This document shows, piece after piece, positions 22,190 to 33,073 of a stretch of 64,000 nt of DNA. Numbering within the stretch: the stretch's first letter is position 1; every line of letters begins with the position of its first letter. The position numbers and the translations under genes are program-made. The DNA is from Hygrophila difformis (Eukaryota; Streptophyta; Magnoliopsida; Lamiales; Acanthaceae). Location: positions 39,092,487-39,156,486 of the forward strand of contig JAOANR010000015.1 of assembly GCA_030278955.1 (NCBI GenBank), given 5' to 3'. Under the pieces are notes generated by a model that saw only the letters and a list, made by a program, of their open reading frames with translations, was not told the origin of the DNA and did no database searches.

Positions 22190-23215
22190 TTACCAAAAGT
22201 GGGTAAGTCTAGTTTTGATAAACTTGGTAAGTGTTAAAAAAAAAAAATTTGAAGGTGTAATATTGAATCACTTGGTAAGCCTAGTAACATTTGGTAAGTC
22301 GGATTATGATACATTTGGTAAGCATGAAACCAAAACTTGGTAAGCGCAATATTGAAACACTTGATAAATATATACCTAAAAATTGGTAAGTCGATTATTG
22401 AAACCCTTGGTAACCGTGAGCTGGACGTTCAGTGGTTTCGATTCTGATACCACGGTGGGATGGACGGTCCGCGGCTCCGCGCGCCGTGCGGTGACCGTGA
22501 GCTGGTCACTGCTTCCTTCAGAGAAGACTCACAAGGTTTGGATGGTTCACACCGCACGCCCCAATGACCGTGTAAAAAAACCGACTTTGTCAATGTGGTA
22601 AATCGTATGCAAAGAACTTGGTAGATGTAATAATGAACTTGGTAAGCGTAATACAAACAACTTGGTAAGTGTACTATAGAAACCCTGGGTAAGCTTAATA
22701 CAAAGAACTTGGTAAGTGTAATATTGAAACCCTTGGTAAGCCAAATACAAAAAATTTAGTAAGTGCAATATTAAATCACTTGGTAAGTCAAAAACAAAAC
22801 ACCTGGTAAGAATCGGTAGAGTAATTATGACAACCTTGGTAATCCAAATACAGGAAACTTGGTAAGAGTAATATTGAAACCCTTGGTAAGGAAAATACAA
22901 AAAACGTAGTAAGTGCAATATTAAACTACTTGGTAAGTCAAAAACAAAACACGTGGTAAGAATATGTAGAGTAATTATGACAACCTTGGTAATCCAAATA
23001 CAGGAAACTTGGTAAGAGTAATATTGAAACCCTTGGTAAGACAATACAAAAACTTGGCAAGTATAATATTGAAAAACTTGGTAAGCCAAATATCAATATG
23101 TTGGTAAGTGTTGTATTGGAAGTTGGAACCCTTGGTAAGGTAAATAACAAAAACTTGTAAGTGTAATATGAAAAACTTGGTAAGCTAAATACAAAAATCT
23201 TGGCAAGTGTAATAT
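22190..23215 (+). repeat. TTGGTAAG array 2
   Basis: About 35 copies of TTGGTAAG, again all in one orientation, are separated mostly by short AT-rich spacers such as AATATTGAAACCC and CCAAATACAAAAA. A GC-rich island at 22420-22570 (GGATGGACGGTCCGCGGCTC) interrupts it. A longer repeat of roughly 130 bases is visible: 22803-22860 recurs at 22953-23010. The 180-codon minus-strand frame across 22547-23089 is a translation of this repeat, not a gene. Confidence 0.8.
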
Positions 23216-23334
23216 TGGGGAGGAAGGGTATTTGGGGGTATTTAGGTATTTTCTCAAGCAAGGGCATTTTAGTATTTTCTCATTTTGGCTTAATTAACTA
23301 TGTTGATTTGTTTTTGTTTAAGTTTCTTAATTGA

Positions 23335-25821
23335 TGTAACACCCCAGTTTTTTATCACCCAGGTCGGGGTGTCACCGCCACACCCCCTAGTAAGACATAG
23401 TTTCTCCGGCTTACTAAAGAGATGCAAGGCTAGGTATTTCAGGATTTAAAATATTTCAAAGCAATTGCAAACAATCCATACAATATAAATTCGAAAATAA
23501 TAGTATCATAAGTGCAGCGGAAATAATATTTAAGTATACTATTGCAGCGGAAATGTAAATAGGACCGACATGGTCAAAACACGGGTTAAACAGTCCCGTT
23601 TATTCTATAGTCTAATGCAAAAATCAAAATATCAAAATGTTCCCAAAATCCCATGCACGAAGTGCTCATGCTCATTCTACATACTCTGTAAGAAAAAGGA
23701 TAAAATGGTTTGGTCAGCACAACTTGCTGAGTAAGTTAATACAGACATGGTCGTGGGTTTCAAAGCCATTAATTAATATTTTAATAAAAGCATGATAATA
23801 AATCATAAATACTCAATTTAATAATCTAACTAGTTCGCATAATTAATTCCTGGCACTAATCCATACTACATTTAGTATAATTAAACAAAAGCCATAATTA
23901 ATTTAAATAAAGCATTAAACAATTTAAAAAGGACATTAATTTAATATTTAACTATCCCCATTACTCCCAAGATTTAGTATTTCAAGTATTTCACGATTGC
24001 ATCGCAATCTCGTCAAGTTTAGCCGGAAGCCGGCGGCCGCAACCGTATCTGCCATACCCAGTACCACTCCGGAGCCTCGGAAAACCCATACGGATATTCA
24101 TGAGAGTGTAGGCCATATATCTCATGCCGTTTTGGCATCATATCTCAAAATTTCGCGCGTGTCACCATCGTCCATAAAGGCACGAAGTGAATCGTTAGGA
24201 GGGCACCCTGCAGAGCACTCACCCCCTAAATTTAAAAGATCAAGTTTGTAAAGGGGAGTTCCTAAATTTCAGATTTCATGTATTTATTTCAAAGAGTCTT
24301 TTACCCGTTTAAACCTTAAAGGCTAGTTTCACTGTTTCAACAAGATTTCAAGATTTGACTCGGTCAACCATAATTTACTTACAAATTCATTAAAAATCGA
24401 GTTTAAATCCAAAAATTCCGAAATTTGACCAGTGGTTTGAAAATACACAGATGAACAAGTTTCATGTTTTAAGTTTTCCGATCCGAGGTACGGAAGTAAG
24501 TGAAAAACATCAATCTTTAACGGGTGATAATCTGTCCGAAAATTTTAACACCAGATTCAAGATTTCAAGATCGATCATAGCAGACTAACTTCAAATTTGA
24601 TGAAATTTTACAGAAAGATACCTAAGCCATATATCTACAACTTTCATGTTCGGCTAAAGTCCTGAATCGATCTAAATCTAATGTCAAAAACGTCATCAAG
24701 TTCGAACCTATATTCTGTCCAGTTTTCAAGATTTAAATTCAAGGCAGTTCGGTTTGAGAACGAATTCAGATATCAAATCATAATGAAAAATTAAGAGATT
24801 TTTACAGTAGCTAGATTATCGTCTTAGGAACATCTTTCGTCTTTTAAGTTTTCTCGTTTGAATAGGTTTAGAGGTTCGGAAAAATCAAGTAAAAATGCTG
24901 CGCTGTTAAAGATTTCGTTTTTAGTAGATTTTACGTTCTTAGTTTAAATCGTTAGATCATGTGTATTTTAAATCCTCCCGCATAGTAAGATTAACTTACT
25001 GATCTTTGGGCGTCCGGGATTGTCGATTCGGAGCGTGGCTTCCAGTCCACCGTTTATCCTCTCCGCTTCGGGTTCTCCGTTCTAGATCCGATTCGGGGTG
25101 TAGAGAGGAGAGAAATGAGGTTAGGATCCATTTTCGGATTGAAACTAAAAAGGATTTAATGGACTAGAGCTTACCACAACGTCGTAGATCTTCAGATTTT
25201 CGTCCAAACAGCCGTTGACTCGGTTTTTGGTGCCTCCGTTGACTCCGTGATTACGACTTTGTGTATAGAGAGTATCGTAGGGTTTTGAAAAGGGTTTAGG
25301 GTCATTCGAGGGGGTTATTTATAGATAGGCACGACCTAGGGACGTCCAAGGTCGGCCTTGGTGAGTCTTGAGCCGCAGGGAATGCAACCGAAGCCGAAAA
25401 ATTCGGATTCGGGCGAGAAAATCTCGCAACGGGCGAATCTGCCCTCTGGTGCGGGGTTGGCGCGCCTTTTCCCTTAACAGCGCGCGGCTCACGCTTGGAC
25501 TTCGGTCCGGGCGGGTCGTGCGATCCGTCGTGCTTTTCCTCCTCTCTTTCGGGTTTCTATCCCTCCATGTTCTCGGATTCCGATTTCCGGGCTCTCTTCG
25601 GGTTCCTATTTTGTGTCGTCATTTCCTTCGGATCTAAATTTATGTTTAGACTCGAATTCTCGAGTTCATTGGTATTGGGTTTTCGTGTAATGATTTATTT
25701 AACTTTATTTAATTTCTTTTGTTTAATTAATTTTCTTTAATTCCTTTTTAAGTTAAATTTCATTTCTCATCTCTTCTACATTTATTTATTTATTTATGTT
25801 ATAAAATTCTCGGGTATTACA
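23335..25821 (-). mobile_element. 3' LTR (2,487 bp) of a Tekay chromovirus
   Basis: Plus-strand ends are TGTAACACCCC and CGGGTATTACA, followed by the polypurine tract at 25822, so this is the 3' LTR of a minus-strand element. It is clearly homologous to the LTR at 1643 but belongs to a diverged subfamily. The GC block upstream of its TATA box (25450-25510) differs completely from that of the 1643 LTR. A 2.1 kb part is duplicated at 44477-46618 with a few percent divergence. Confidence 0.87.
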
Positions 25822-26084
25822 GTCTACCCTCCTTAAGAATCAACTTCGTCCTCGAAGTTGTGTTTCGGCTTTTTCTCGTGCTAAGGTCTTTTTGTTTGTT
25901 TGTTTGTTTTATTATTTTGCGACTGAACTTAGAATTAAAACTTCTAAGCTGCCTACATACCCGGTGAAGGAATCAAGCCATGACGTAGTTCACAACAATT
26001 TGAATTTGTTTGTTTGGTTACAAAAGTTCACGAAAATACGCATGTCACACCGCGTATTACATCCTCTCCCCCTTAAGATTGCAG
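25822..26084 (-). mobile_element. 3' untranslated end of the Tekay element with polypurine tract
   Basis: It starts with the polypurine tract (minus strand CTTAAGGAGGGTAGAC) and runs to the end of the pol frame. It is homologous to 591-895 of the deletion derivative, which allows that derivative to be assigned to the same lineage. Confidence 0.75.
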
Positions 26085-27470
26085 TTATGTCCCCATAACT
26101 GTGGCGGTATCGGTTTGGAACAGTGTCGGATAGCTTTTTCTCATGTTGGATTCTACTTCCCAAGTTGCTGTCTCACTTTCGTGGTTCGACCAAAGAACCT
26201 TGACCATTTTGACGGTTTTGTTCCTCGTTACTCGCTCTTTTACGTCCAAAATCCGCACTGGGACTTCTTCATAAGTCAGATCTTCATCGAGCTCGATTAC
26301 CTCCGGTTGGAGTACATGTGTCGTGTCCGGCACATATTTCGTTAGTTGTGAGACATGGAAGACGTTATGAACTCGATCTAATTGTGGTGGTAAAGCCAGT
26401 CGATAGGCTAGATTTCCGACTCGTTCTAGAATTTCATAAGGTCCTATGTATCGAGGACTCAACTTTCCTCGTTTGCCAAAGCGCATCACCCCCTTCATGG
26501 ATGATATCTTTAGCATGACCCTATCTCCTACTTGAAATTCTAGGTCTCGTCGTCTCACGTCGGCATAACTCTTCTGACGGTCTTGAGCGGCTTTCATTTT
26601 TCCTTGAATCACCTTAATTTGTTGAGCCATGTCTTCGATAAGTTGTGGTCCCACCACCACGGACTTATCGTTTTCTTCCCAGCTCAACGGGCTTCGGCAC
26701 CTTCGTCCATACAACGCCTCTAATGGTGCCATGCCAATGCTAGCATGGTAGCTATTATTATAAGACAACTCGATTAAGGGTAAATGAGATTTCCAATTTC
26801 CCTTAAATTTCAACACACATGCTCTCAGCATGTCTTCTAGTGTTTGGATTGTTCTCTCGGTTTGGCCATCCGTCATTGGGTGGAATGCGGTGCTCATTTT
26901 GATTTGAGAACCGAGAGCTTTTTGTAGCTCCGTCCAAAAATGAGAGACAAATCTACTGTCTCTATCGGAAATGATATCATGTGGTACGCCATGTCGTCAT
27001 ACCACATTATCAATGTAGGCTCGGGCCAATTGGTCCATAGTCCACGTGTCTTTCATTGGGATAAATAAGCCGTCTTCGTTAGCCTATCCACAATCACCCA
27101 AATCTTGTTCATGCCTTTGGGTGATCGCGGTAATCCCGAGACAAAGTCCATCGAGATGCTGCCCCACTTCCAACTTGGAATCTCTAGTGATTGCATCAAT
27201 CCTAGGGGTTTATGTCGCACTGCCTTAACCCTTTGGAAGGTGAGACATTTCGCCACGAAGTCTGCCACTTCATTCTTCATTCCCGGCCACCAATAGATCT
27301 TCTTCAGATCTTTGTAGAGTTTGTCGCCTCCGGGATGTACGGAATATGGAGTGTTGTGCCCTTCGTCCATTAGTCTTTGCTTCAGCTCGGCACACTTCTG
27401 GGGCACGCACCATCTCCCTTTGAAGCGAATGCTTCCATCCTCGTGGATATTTTGCCTTGGTAATTTTCAC
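26085..27470 (-). pseudogene. Ty3/gypsy (Tekay) integrase with chromodomain, broken
   Basis: Reading the minus strand: the zinc-binding region (DEGHNTPYSVHPGGDKLYKD, then AKCLTFQRVK) is followed by the catalytic core (ISMDFVSGLP, then [14 protein letters not shown], then [14 protein letters not shown]). Next come the [19 protein letters not shown] module and a C-terminal chromodomain ([20 protein letters not shown] ... [15 protein letters not shown]). That C-terminus marks the Tekay/Del chromoviruses, whose chromodomain guides integration to heterochromatin. Damage: the second cysteine of the HHCC finger is Phe (CLTF), there is a frameshift near 27050, and an in-frame TGA lies near 26995. Upstream the frame is lost at about 27470, where foreign DNA begins. 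Confidence 0.88.
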
Positions 27471-27960
27471 CATTCGGATTAGTTAATTCGAATTATGCAG
27501 GCAATTCGAATTAATTCGAATTGCCATGCAAATTCGAATTAACACACCAAGGCATTTTCGGAGTGATATTATGGCCAAGTATTGCAATTCGAATTATAAG
27601 GCAATTCGAATTAATTCGAATTGCCTGACTAATTCGAATTGGCATACAAAAGGCATTCTCTTTGTGCAAGTGAGCAATTCGAATTAATAGGTAAGTTCGA
27701 ATTAATTCGAACTAAGCCAATAATTCGAATTAACTCACAAAAGCATTTTTTGTGCGAATTAAGTCTGCACCATCAGGTTCGAATTGTGAGTCAATTCGAA
27801 TTAATTCGAATTGATCCAGAATTCGAACTTGCTTGTGTATTTGTGTCACCAAAGCCAATTCGAATTAATTCGAATTGGCTCAATAATTCGCACCCCTCTC
27901 AGAACTCATCAATTCGAATTAACTCGAATTGATGTATAATTCGAACCTCCTTCTTTCCAA
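27471..27960 (+). repeat. Array of AATTCGAATT palindromes upstream of a promoter
   Basis: Perfect palindromes built on AATTCGAATTAATTCGAATT lie at 27500-27525, 27599-27626, 27694-27713 (variant core), 27791-27814 and 27853-27880; 27907-27934 has one mismatch. Between them lie half-sites (AATTCGAATT) at regular distances. Flanking bases differ from copy to copy but always pair: GGC/GCC, AGGC/GCCT, TC/GA, AGCC/GGCT. The array ends just before a TATA box and a Met-start exon, so it occupies the position of an LTR U3 or enhancer. Confidence 0.85.
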
Positions 27961-27966
27961 ACCCGT

Positions 27967-27973
27967 TATATAC
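27967..27973 (+). promoter_or_regulatory. TATA box downstream of the palindrome array
   Basis: ATATACC within CCCGTTATATACCCTCTTTC is followed by a C/T-rich leader typical of plant transcription starts, and an ATG 135 bases later. It is the likely promoter of the non-autonomous element. Confidence 0.45.
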
Positions 27974-28107
27974 CCTCTTTCCCCCTCTTTTCCCTCACTT
28001 TCACTTTTCACAATTCTAAAACCTCCCGTTTTCTCTCTCGCGAACCTGTCTTCCTCGCGAAACCAGTCGGAAACTCCGAAGCTTTCCTCCGTTCATTCTG
28101 TTCGGAA

Positions 28108-28145
28108 ATGGCGTCCTCGTCATCCAACCCTAGTGGGAGCAGGGG
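28108..28145 (+). CDS. Possible first exon of the non-autonomous element gene
   Basis: ATG opens MASSSSNPSGSRG and meets a consensus splice donor, GGGGTAAGTG. The leader upstream is free of ATG from the TATA box on. If it is an exon, the acceptor must lie 1.4 kb or more downstream, ahead of the ORFs at 29603. I cannot show the join. Confidence 0.35.
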
Positions 28146-29602
28146 GTAAGTGTTTCTTTTTCATTTTTGCGCTCGGTTTTTGCAGTTTTCAGTTTTGTCT
28201 CTTCATATTCTTTGCGAAATCGGGGTTGGGCAGGAGAGTGCTCTTTGATTTTACGACGGAGAGAGCCGGAAAGTGGTCGGAATGTGTTAGGTTTGTTCGG
28301 GGATGAGGTAGAAACCGAGTAGGCAGAACTTAGATTTTTAGGGCTTTTTGTTGAAACTGCCATTTTTGTGGGTTCGAACATTTCTGTGATGGGAGGGTGT
28401 TCTTATTTTGAAAATGAGGGTTTCGAAACCCTTTAAAAATATGGTTTCTGATAAATTTTTGGGTTTGTTGTCCATTTTGTTGTATGTGTACATATTTGTT
28501 TATCTGTGTTGGTGTTTTAGTAATCTATGAGTAGGGGTAACACTGTGGTCATGTTTTCTTTAGCCACTGTGTTGTTTTTCAGTAAATATTTGTTGATGAT
28601 GACTGAAAAGTGCATGTTGATGACATTTGCAAACCTGTGTTTTGAAGCATGAGTTCTGTTAACAACATCGATGCATTACAGTAGTGTAGATGGACCAATT
28701 TTGTCTGGTTGTTTTGATGTTTGCATGTATTATATTATATGAGTATGTTAGTAATAAATGTTGTTGTTGGGTACCTGTTGCCCACACATTGCAAACTCAA
28801 CTCTAGAAGTTGACGTTTGCACATACGGGAACATGGTATTACAGACAAAACCATGCCAAAATTTTTCCAACACTTTTGGCATGGTATTTATGTGGAAAAG
28901 ACAAAATGTTCGAATGTTCTTTGTTTAAGTGTTGATCTTTGTGCAACTTGGGACAAGTGGGGAGTATTTATAAGGAATGTTTAGTTTCATTCCTTAAAAA
29001 CCCATTTCCCAAAACAAAATCCAAATGGGGGACCACTCACACCCCCAATTTCATTTAATAAACAAGTCAACACTTTTCATAAAAAGCCAAAAATCACCTT
29101 TTGTGTGTATGCATGCTTTCTTATTTTTAATTTTCATGGTCCATGATTACACACTAGTAGAGGCATAACTTGTCACATGCATTTGCTAGTCATCATTAAT
29201 CAACTTGCTATCTATTCCATATGATTTAAATCACTTTCTAAGTGATAAAAATCGAAAATTTCTTTTGTAGGCTCAATAACCTATGAAATTTGACTTTTTG
29301 GTCATTTGACCTCCCAAAAACATTTTTGACTATTTATAGTCTAAGAAAAAAATTGGTACGGGTCTAAGGCCCTTAAATTCTCCTGTTTTGTTCTCTCTAT
29401 GCTGTTGCAATAAGAGTTAGACTTAATAATCCAATTCCATGCCTTTTCATTCCATAAATTCAAGTAAAAATCAATTAACTCACATTTAGAGCTTAGCTCA
29501 AAATGTGAGGATGTTGATTCCCACTTGAATAACTTTATCAAAAATTTGTTAAAAATAGTTTCACTACTCTTCTCCAGGGACAAACTTATTATAGACTCCA
29601 TA
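28146..29602 (+). other. Intron-like or leader region
   Basis: T-rich plus strand with no sustained ORF, consistent with an intron or long leader. At 29501-29518 the 18-mer AAATGTGAGGATGTTGAT matches exactly the bases just before and into the LTR at 36927. I see no primer site that convinces me. Confidence 0.35.
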
Positions 29603-29980
29603 ATGGGCCTCCCAAAGACAACTCCAGATCTTGCTTTCTTGGAAATCCAACGGCTGAAGAGAGAAGCAGAGGAAAATAGGGTGGCCATAAGGAATGAACA
29701 CAACTTGCCTATGGACCACAAGATCGAATGGAGATTCGAAATGAAAGACCATTGGTGGAATGCTATTCCAGAAGAAGAGAGAAATGATAAAGCTATGGGC
29801 CTCGAGAGAGACTTCTGCCAACATGTATGGAATTTCTGGAACCATGAGTTTGATGAGGCTAGATACGACCAAAGGTTTAAAGAACCAAAGGTCCACTACG
29901 AGCGGATGGTTTGGAGGATGAGACAGCAAAAAGCCCGGTGGGATAGAATGCTTGAACAGCATTTCGGGGATAAGAAGTAG
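29603..29980 (+). CDS. Non-autonomous element ORF, first segment
   Basis: The Met start MGLPKTTPDLAFLEIQRLKR opens a 125-codon frame rich in Trp, Glu, Arg and Lys, ending HFGDKK and a TAG stop. Codon-like composition contrasts with the AT-rich flanks. The next segment (from 29980) continues in another frame with matching style, so a single-base indel near 29978 probably split one protein. I do not recognise the domain. Context, directly after a promoter-like array and before a plant transposon protein domain, suggests a gag-like or accessory protein of a large non-autonomous retrotransposon. Confidence 0.55.
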   Translation: MGLPKTTPDLAFLEIQRLKREAEENRVAIRNEHNLPMDHKIEWRFEMKDHWWNAIPEEERNDKAMGLERDFCQHVWNFWNHEFDEARYDQRFKEPKVHYERMVWRMRQQKARWDRMLEQHFGDKK

Positions 29981-30618
29981 CAGCCTTTGATCCAGTCCTT
30001 ATTCAACCGCCAATCACGGAGGAAACTAAGAGTCACTTTGCCAAGATACTTCCACCACAGCGAGTAGCAGTAACAGGGATACTCTCATTCACAGAAGCTT
30101 TCCCATTCGCATACAAGAAAGAATTATTCGATAATGGGACCGTTTGCGGACCGGAGGAGCAGCTCTGGCTGACAACGCATGCAAAGGCACGTCACACTGA
30201 AATGGTGTGGAACTTCTGGAAATCTCTCCAACCCGTACTGAATTATGGACAAGCTCACCACACTCCGATGCTGGACGTGATCATCCAGAAAACCAAAGCA
30301 ATCAGACAGCTGTGGGAAGAATATATGACAACATGGGGAAAGTGGAAAAAGGACATTAGAGACTCTGTGCTAAATCCAGGAGTGGTGATACCTCCGGGGA
30401 ATGAGGAGAGTCTTCCAGTGTTCTTACCAAAAAGATCTCCGGTGGTTGAACCCCGAGAAACCGAGACAAAGGGAATGCCCAATTTCGCACTAATGAGGGC
30501 CGAATGCTCCGCAATGATCAGGAATAGATCTTGGGATAGGATGGGAAGGAAGAAGAAACAGATCTCGTTAATGGGTAAAAACAAGTGCCTGGAGTTTCTC
30601 AACATTCCACCAGTCTGA
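29981..30618 (+). CDS. Non-autonomous element ORF, second segment
   Basis: An open frame without its own start continues the first segment: FDPVLIQPPITEET, then GILSFTEAFPFAYKKELFDN, KARHTEMVWNFWKSLQPVL and a basic stretch WDRMGRKKKQ. It ends in TGA at 30616-30618. Beyond that stop the same frame goes on (DLSYLKEKEAEIMDDLYEDT) to about 30680, and then coding character passes to the frame of the next ORF. So there is one in-frame stop and one later frameshift. Helical, Trp-rich regions of this kind fit a structural protein, but no family name can be given. Confidence 0.5.
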
Positions 30619-32222
30619 GATTTGAGTTATCTAAAGGAAAAAGAGGCAGAGATCATGGACGATCTCTACGAAGATACGAAAACGAGGTTTTTGACCTGTT
30701 ACGGGAGATGGATGCAGAGGGTCTGGAGTACTGCCAGCAAAACAGGCCACGCCTGCAGTATGATACGGGATTTCAAGGTGTTCTGGGTAGATATTTTGAA
30801 AAGAAATGGACGTCCCAGCTCAAAGCCATGACTGAACCAGAATTCATCACGAAGTACTTGGAGATAAGAGGTCCTGAATTTGGACTATGCACTAAGGATG
30901 ATGACCAAATGATTGATGAATATGTGGACCCAACCTCCGAGCCGTCTCAAACCACCGAACCAGAACTCCACTCAACTGAAACAAAGCCTGAGCCACCCAA
31001 GAAAAAGAGAAAGCTGATAAAGTTATCAGAAAAAGAACAGATAAGAAAGTCTGCTGCGCCTCAGATCAAAATCCAAGAACCCCCCAGTCAGCCAAGGATC
31101 ATTCCTCCTGGGCCTAAATTTGATGATGAGCCGCCCAAGCCAAGGGACAAGGGCAAGAAGCAAGCTATTGAGCTACCCAAGAAAGAACAGCTGCGTAAAG
31201 CCCAAGAACAAGCCGATGTAGAATTGGCAAAGAAAGCCCAAGAAGAGGCTGACGCAGAAGCAGCAAGGAGAGCTCAGGAAGAAGCTGAGATAGATAGGAT
31301 TGAGGCACAGAGGAAAGCCGAGTACGATGCCCGACAAGCTGAAAGAGCAAGAAGGGAGAAGGAGGAGGCTGAGATCGAAATGGCAAAAGAAATGGAGGAA
31401 TGGAAGCAGAAAAGAGAAGCTGAAAGGGCTGAGAAAAATCGATTATGGAAGGAACAAATGGCCAAGATAGCTGAGGAGGAGGCTAAGAAAGCAGAAGAAG
31501 ATGCCAAGAAGGCCGAGATGGAGGAAAATATTAGAAAGGCCCGGGAAGAGGAAGAGAACAGAAAAGCTGCTGAAAAATTGCAGGCTGAGCTGGAGAAGAA
31601 GAAGAAAGCGGACACCGAAACACAGGTCGATGTCGGGGACGATGACTGTCAGATAATCAGCGGAACCGACATTATTCATGTCAAGGTAAAAGCTGAGCCA
31701 GCAGAATGGGCTAAGGACAAGGAAGAACAGGTAAAGAAATCAACTGCCCGCAGAAATGAAACAAAGGCGAATATTGAGATAGCAATGGAGGGAATGAAAC
31801 CTACAGAGGAAATAGAGGAAATGGTGCATGAAAGTAATGAAAGAATTGAAGAGTCAAAGAAGAAGTCAGCCGAGCTTGTAAGTGATTTAAGTCAAATAGC
31901 TGCACAATCTCTGGTAGCAGCTATTGCTCAACCGCAAACCACAGTGCAAGAAACAGTGAGAATTGAAAGCAGCAGTGGTGATAAACAAGCAGAAATGGAA
32001 GCTATGGAAGACTACTTCAAGAACAGAACATTTCAAGAAATCCTTCATTACGATCTCAATATTCCTGGAGATCAAGGAGACGACATGGATGAGCAATTGG
32101 GGGATCTCAACATAGGAAGGGAAGTAGAGGCATCACAAAAAGAATATCAACATGTTGTTGATCCCTACTTGCCCGAGGATTTCCTAAATTCTGTACTTCA
32201 TGACAATCCTTGTTTTGCATGA
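30585..32222 (+). CDS. Large charged-helix protein of the non-autonomous element (545 codons)
   Basis: The frame is open for 1.6 kb. Genuine similarity of style probably starts near 30685 (NEVFDLLREMDAEGLEYC). Features: a classical nuclear localisation signal (EPPKKKRKLIKL, codons about 137-148); a very long Ala/Glu/Lys/Arg helix at about codons 195-350, looking like a single charged alpha helix or coiled coil; an acidic hydrophobic patch DVGDDDCQIISGTD resembling a SUMO-interaction motif; and an acidic tail. It ends at TGA 32220-32222, and the following frame starts by overlap, again suggesting a small indel. Survival of so long a frame implies recent activity. Function unknown; a nuclear gag-like role is my inference. 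Confidence 0.6.
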   Translation: MPGVSQHSTSLRFELSKGKRGRDHGRSLRRYENEVFDLLREMDAEGLEYCQQNRPRLQYDTGFQGVLGRYFEKKWTSQLKAMTEPEFITKYLEIRGPEFGLCTKDDDQMIDEYVDPTSEPSQTTEPELHSTETKPEPPKKKRKLIKLSEKEQIRKSAAPQIKIQEPPSQPRIIPPGPKFDDEPPKPRDKGKKQAIELPKKEQLRKAQEQADVELAKKAQEEADAEAARRAQEEAEIDRIEAQRKAEYDARQAERARREKEEAEIEMAKEMEEWKQKREAERAEKNRLWKEQMAKIAEEEAKKAEEDAKKAEMEENIRKAREEEENRKAAEKLQAELEKKKKADTETQVDVGDDDCQIISGTDIIHVKVKAEPAEWAKDKEEQVKKSTARRNETKANIEIAMEGMKPTEEIEEMVHESNERIEESKKKSAELVSDLSQIAAQSLVAAIAQPQTTVQETVRIESSSGDKQAEMEAMEDYFKNRTFQEILHYDLNIPGDQGDDMDEQLGDLNIGREVEASQKEYQHVVDPYLPEDFLNSVLHDNPCFA

Positions 32223-32787
32223 GCAGGGAGCGTCTCAAGAAGGTGGAGTAGATGGATTGAGACAAACTGAGGAAGAGCTACATGCAGAAACACAATTTGA
32301 ATTTGAACAGCATGAACAAACCGGACAGACAGAGCAACCAGAGGAGAGTGCGGATACGGATTGGGAGCAGGCAGGCTCTCAAGGAGCCCAAGAATCAACA
32401 GGATCAGTGCGATCTGCTGATTATTGGGCTAAATTCACCTCAAAAGGCAGATTGGGTGTGTCTACCAAGAAGTTCAGAAAATTCCGCGTCAAGGATGATG
32501 CTGACAGGATGAGGAGGTTCAACGGAAATGAGCAGAATGCGGGACGATATATGGCGCTAAGCGGAGTATTTGTCCCTGACAAAGGATTCAGCCCAGAACT
32601 GATATATCATCCAATGCTAATCACGCTGAAGGAAAACCATGGATGGACTGAATTCCTCAAGCATCACGCCGAACCAGGGATAGCAGAATTGGTTCGGGAA
32701 TTCTACTGCAATATCAATGTCGCACAGAAGAAGAGTTGGGTGCAAGGAGTTGATGTAAACATTTCTGGAGAATATTTGAACAACTTC
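32200..32787 (+). pseudogene. Plant transposon protein domain, N-terminal part, interrupted by a Pack-MULE
   Basis: After an acidic Gln/Glu-rich lead the frame carries SADYWAKFTSKGRLGVSTKK, AGRYMALSGVFVPDKGF and HGWTEFLKHHAEPGIAELVR followed by EFYCNINVAQKKSWVQGVDV. This spacing of an F-x-E/D-R-G start, a W-x-x-F helix, a V-x-E-F-Y-x-N motif and a V-x-G-V-x-V motif matches the domain usually labelled putative plant transposon protein. It breaks off at GEYLNNF exactly where a Pack-MULE with a 10-base target duplication is inserted. The remainder resumes at 34156. Confidence 0.65.
32778..32787. repeat. Left 10-bp target duplication of the Pack-MULE
   Basis: GAACAACTTC, identical to 34156-34165. 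It lies inside the coding sequence for the LNNF motif and shows that the host ORF predates the insertion. Confidence 0.88.
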
Positions 32788-33073
32788 GGAGAAATGTCCA
32801 CATATGTCCTTTTTCTTTAGAAGTTTGCCAGATCCATCCGTTACAATATTTTGGACCGATTTAGTCCGTCAACTTTCTTAATCAAATCCAATTCAATCCT
32901 ATTCTTACTTAATTAAAAGATTAGCTGAAGTGGACCCCAAAAAATACACTTTGCCATGTCTAAACAAATTAGTGGGCCCCAGAAATACACTTTGCCACTG
33001 CAAAAGACCAACCCATTGCACATCAACAGTTCACTTCATCATAAATTCCACCCGTGCCTCATCCCAACCCTCA

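Noticed and set aside
22547..23267. Long minus-strand ORFs (180 and 109 codons) rich in LPSF and YQV repeats
   Set aside because: They are translations of the TTGGTAAG array and have no independent coding evidence.
31165..31679. Minus-strand ORFs rich in Ser, Leu and Phe opposite the charged-helix ORF
   Set aside because: They are shadows of the Glu/Lys/Ala codon bias on the plus strand.
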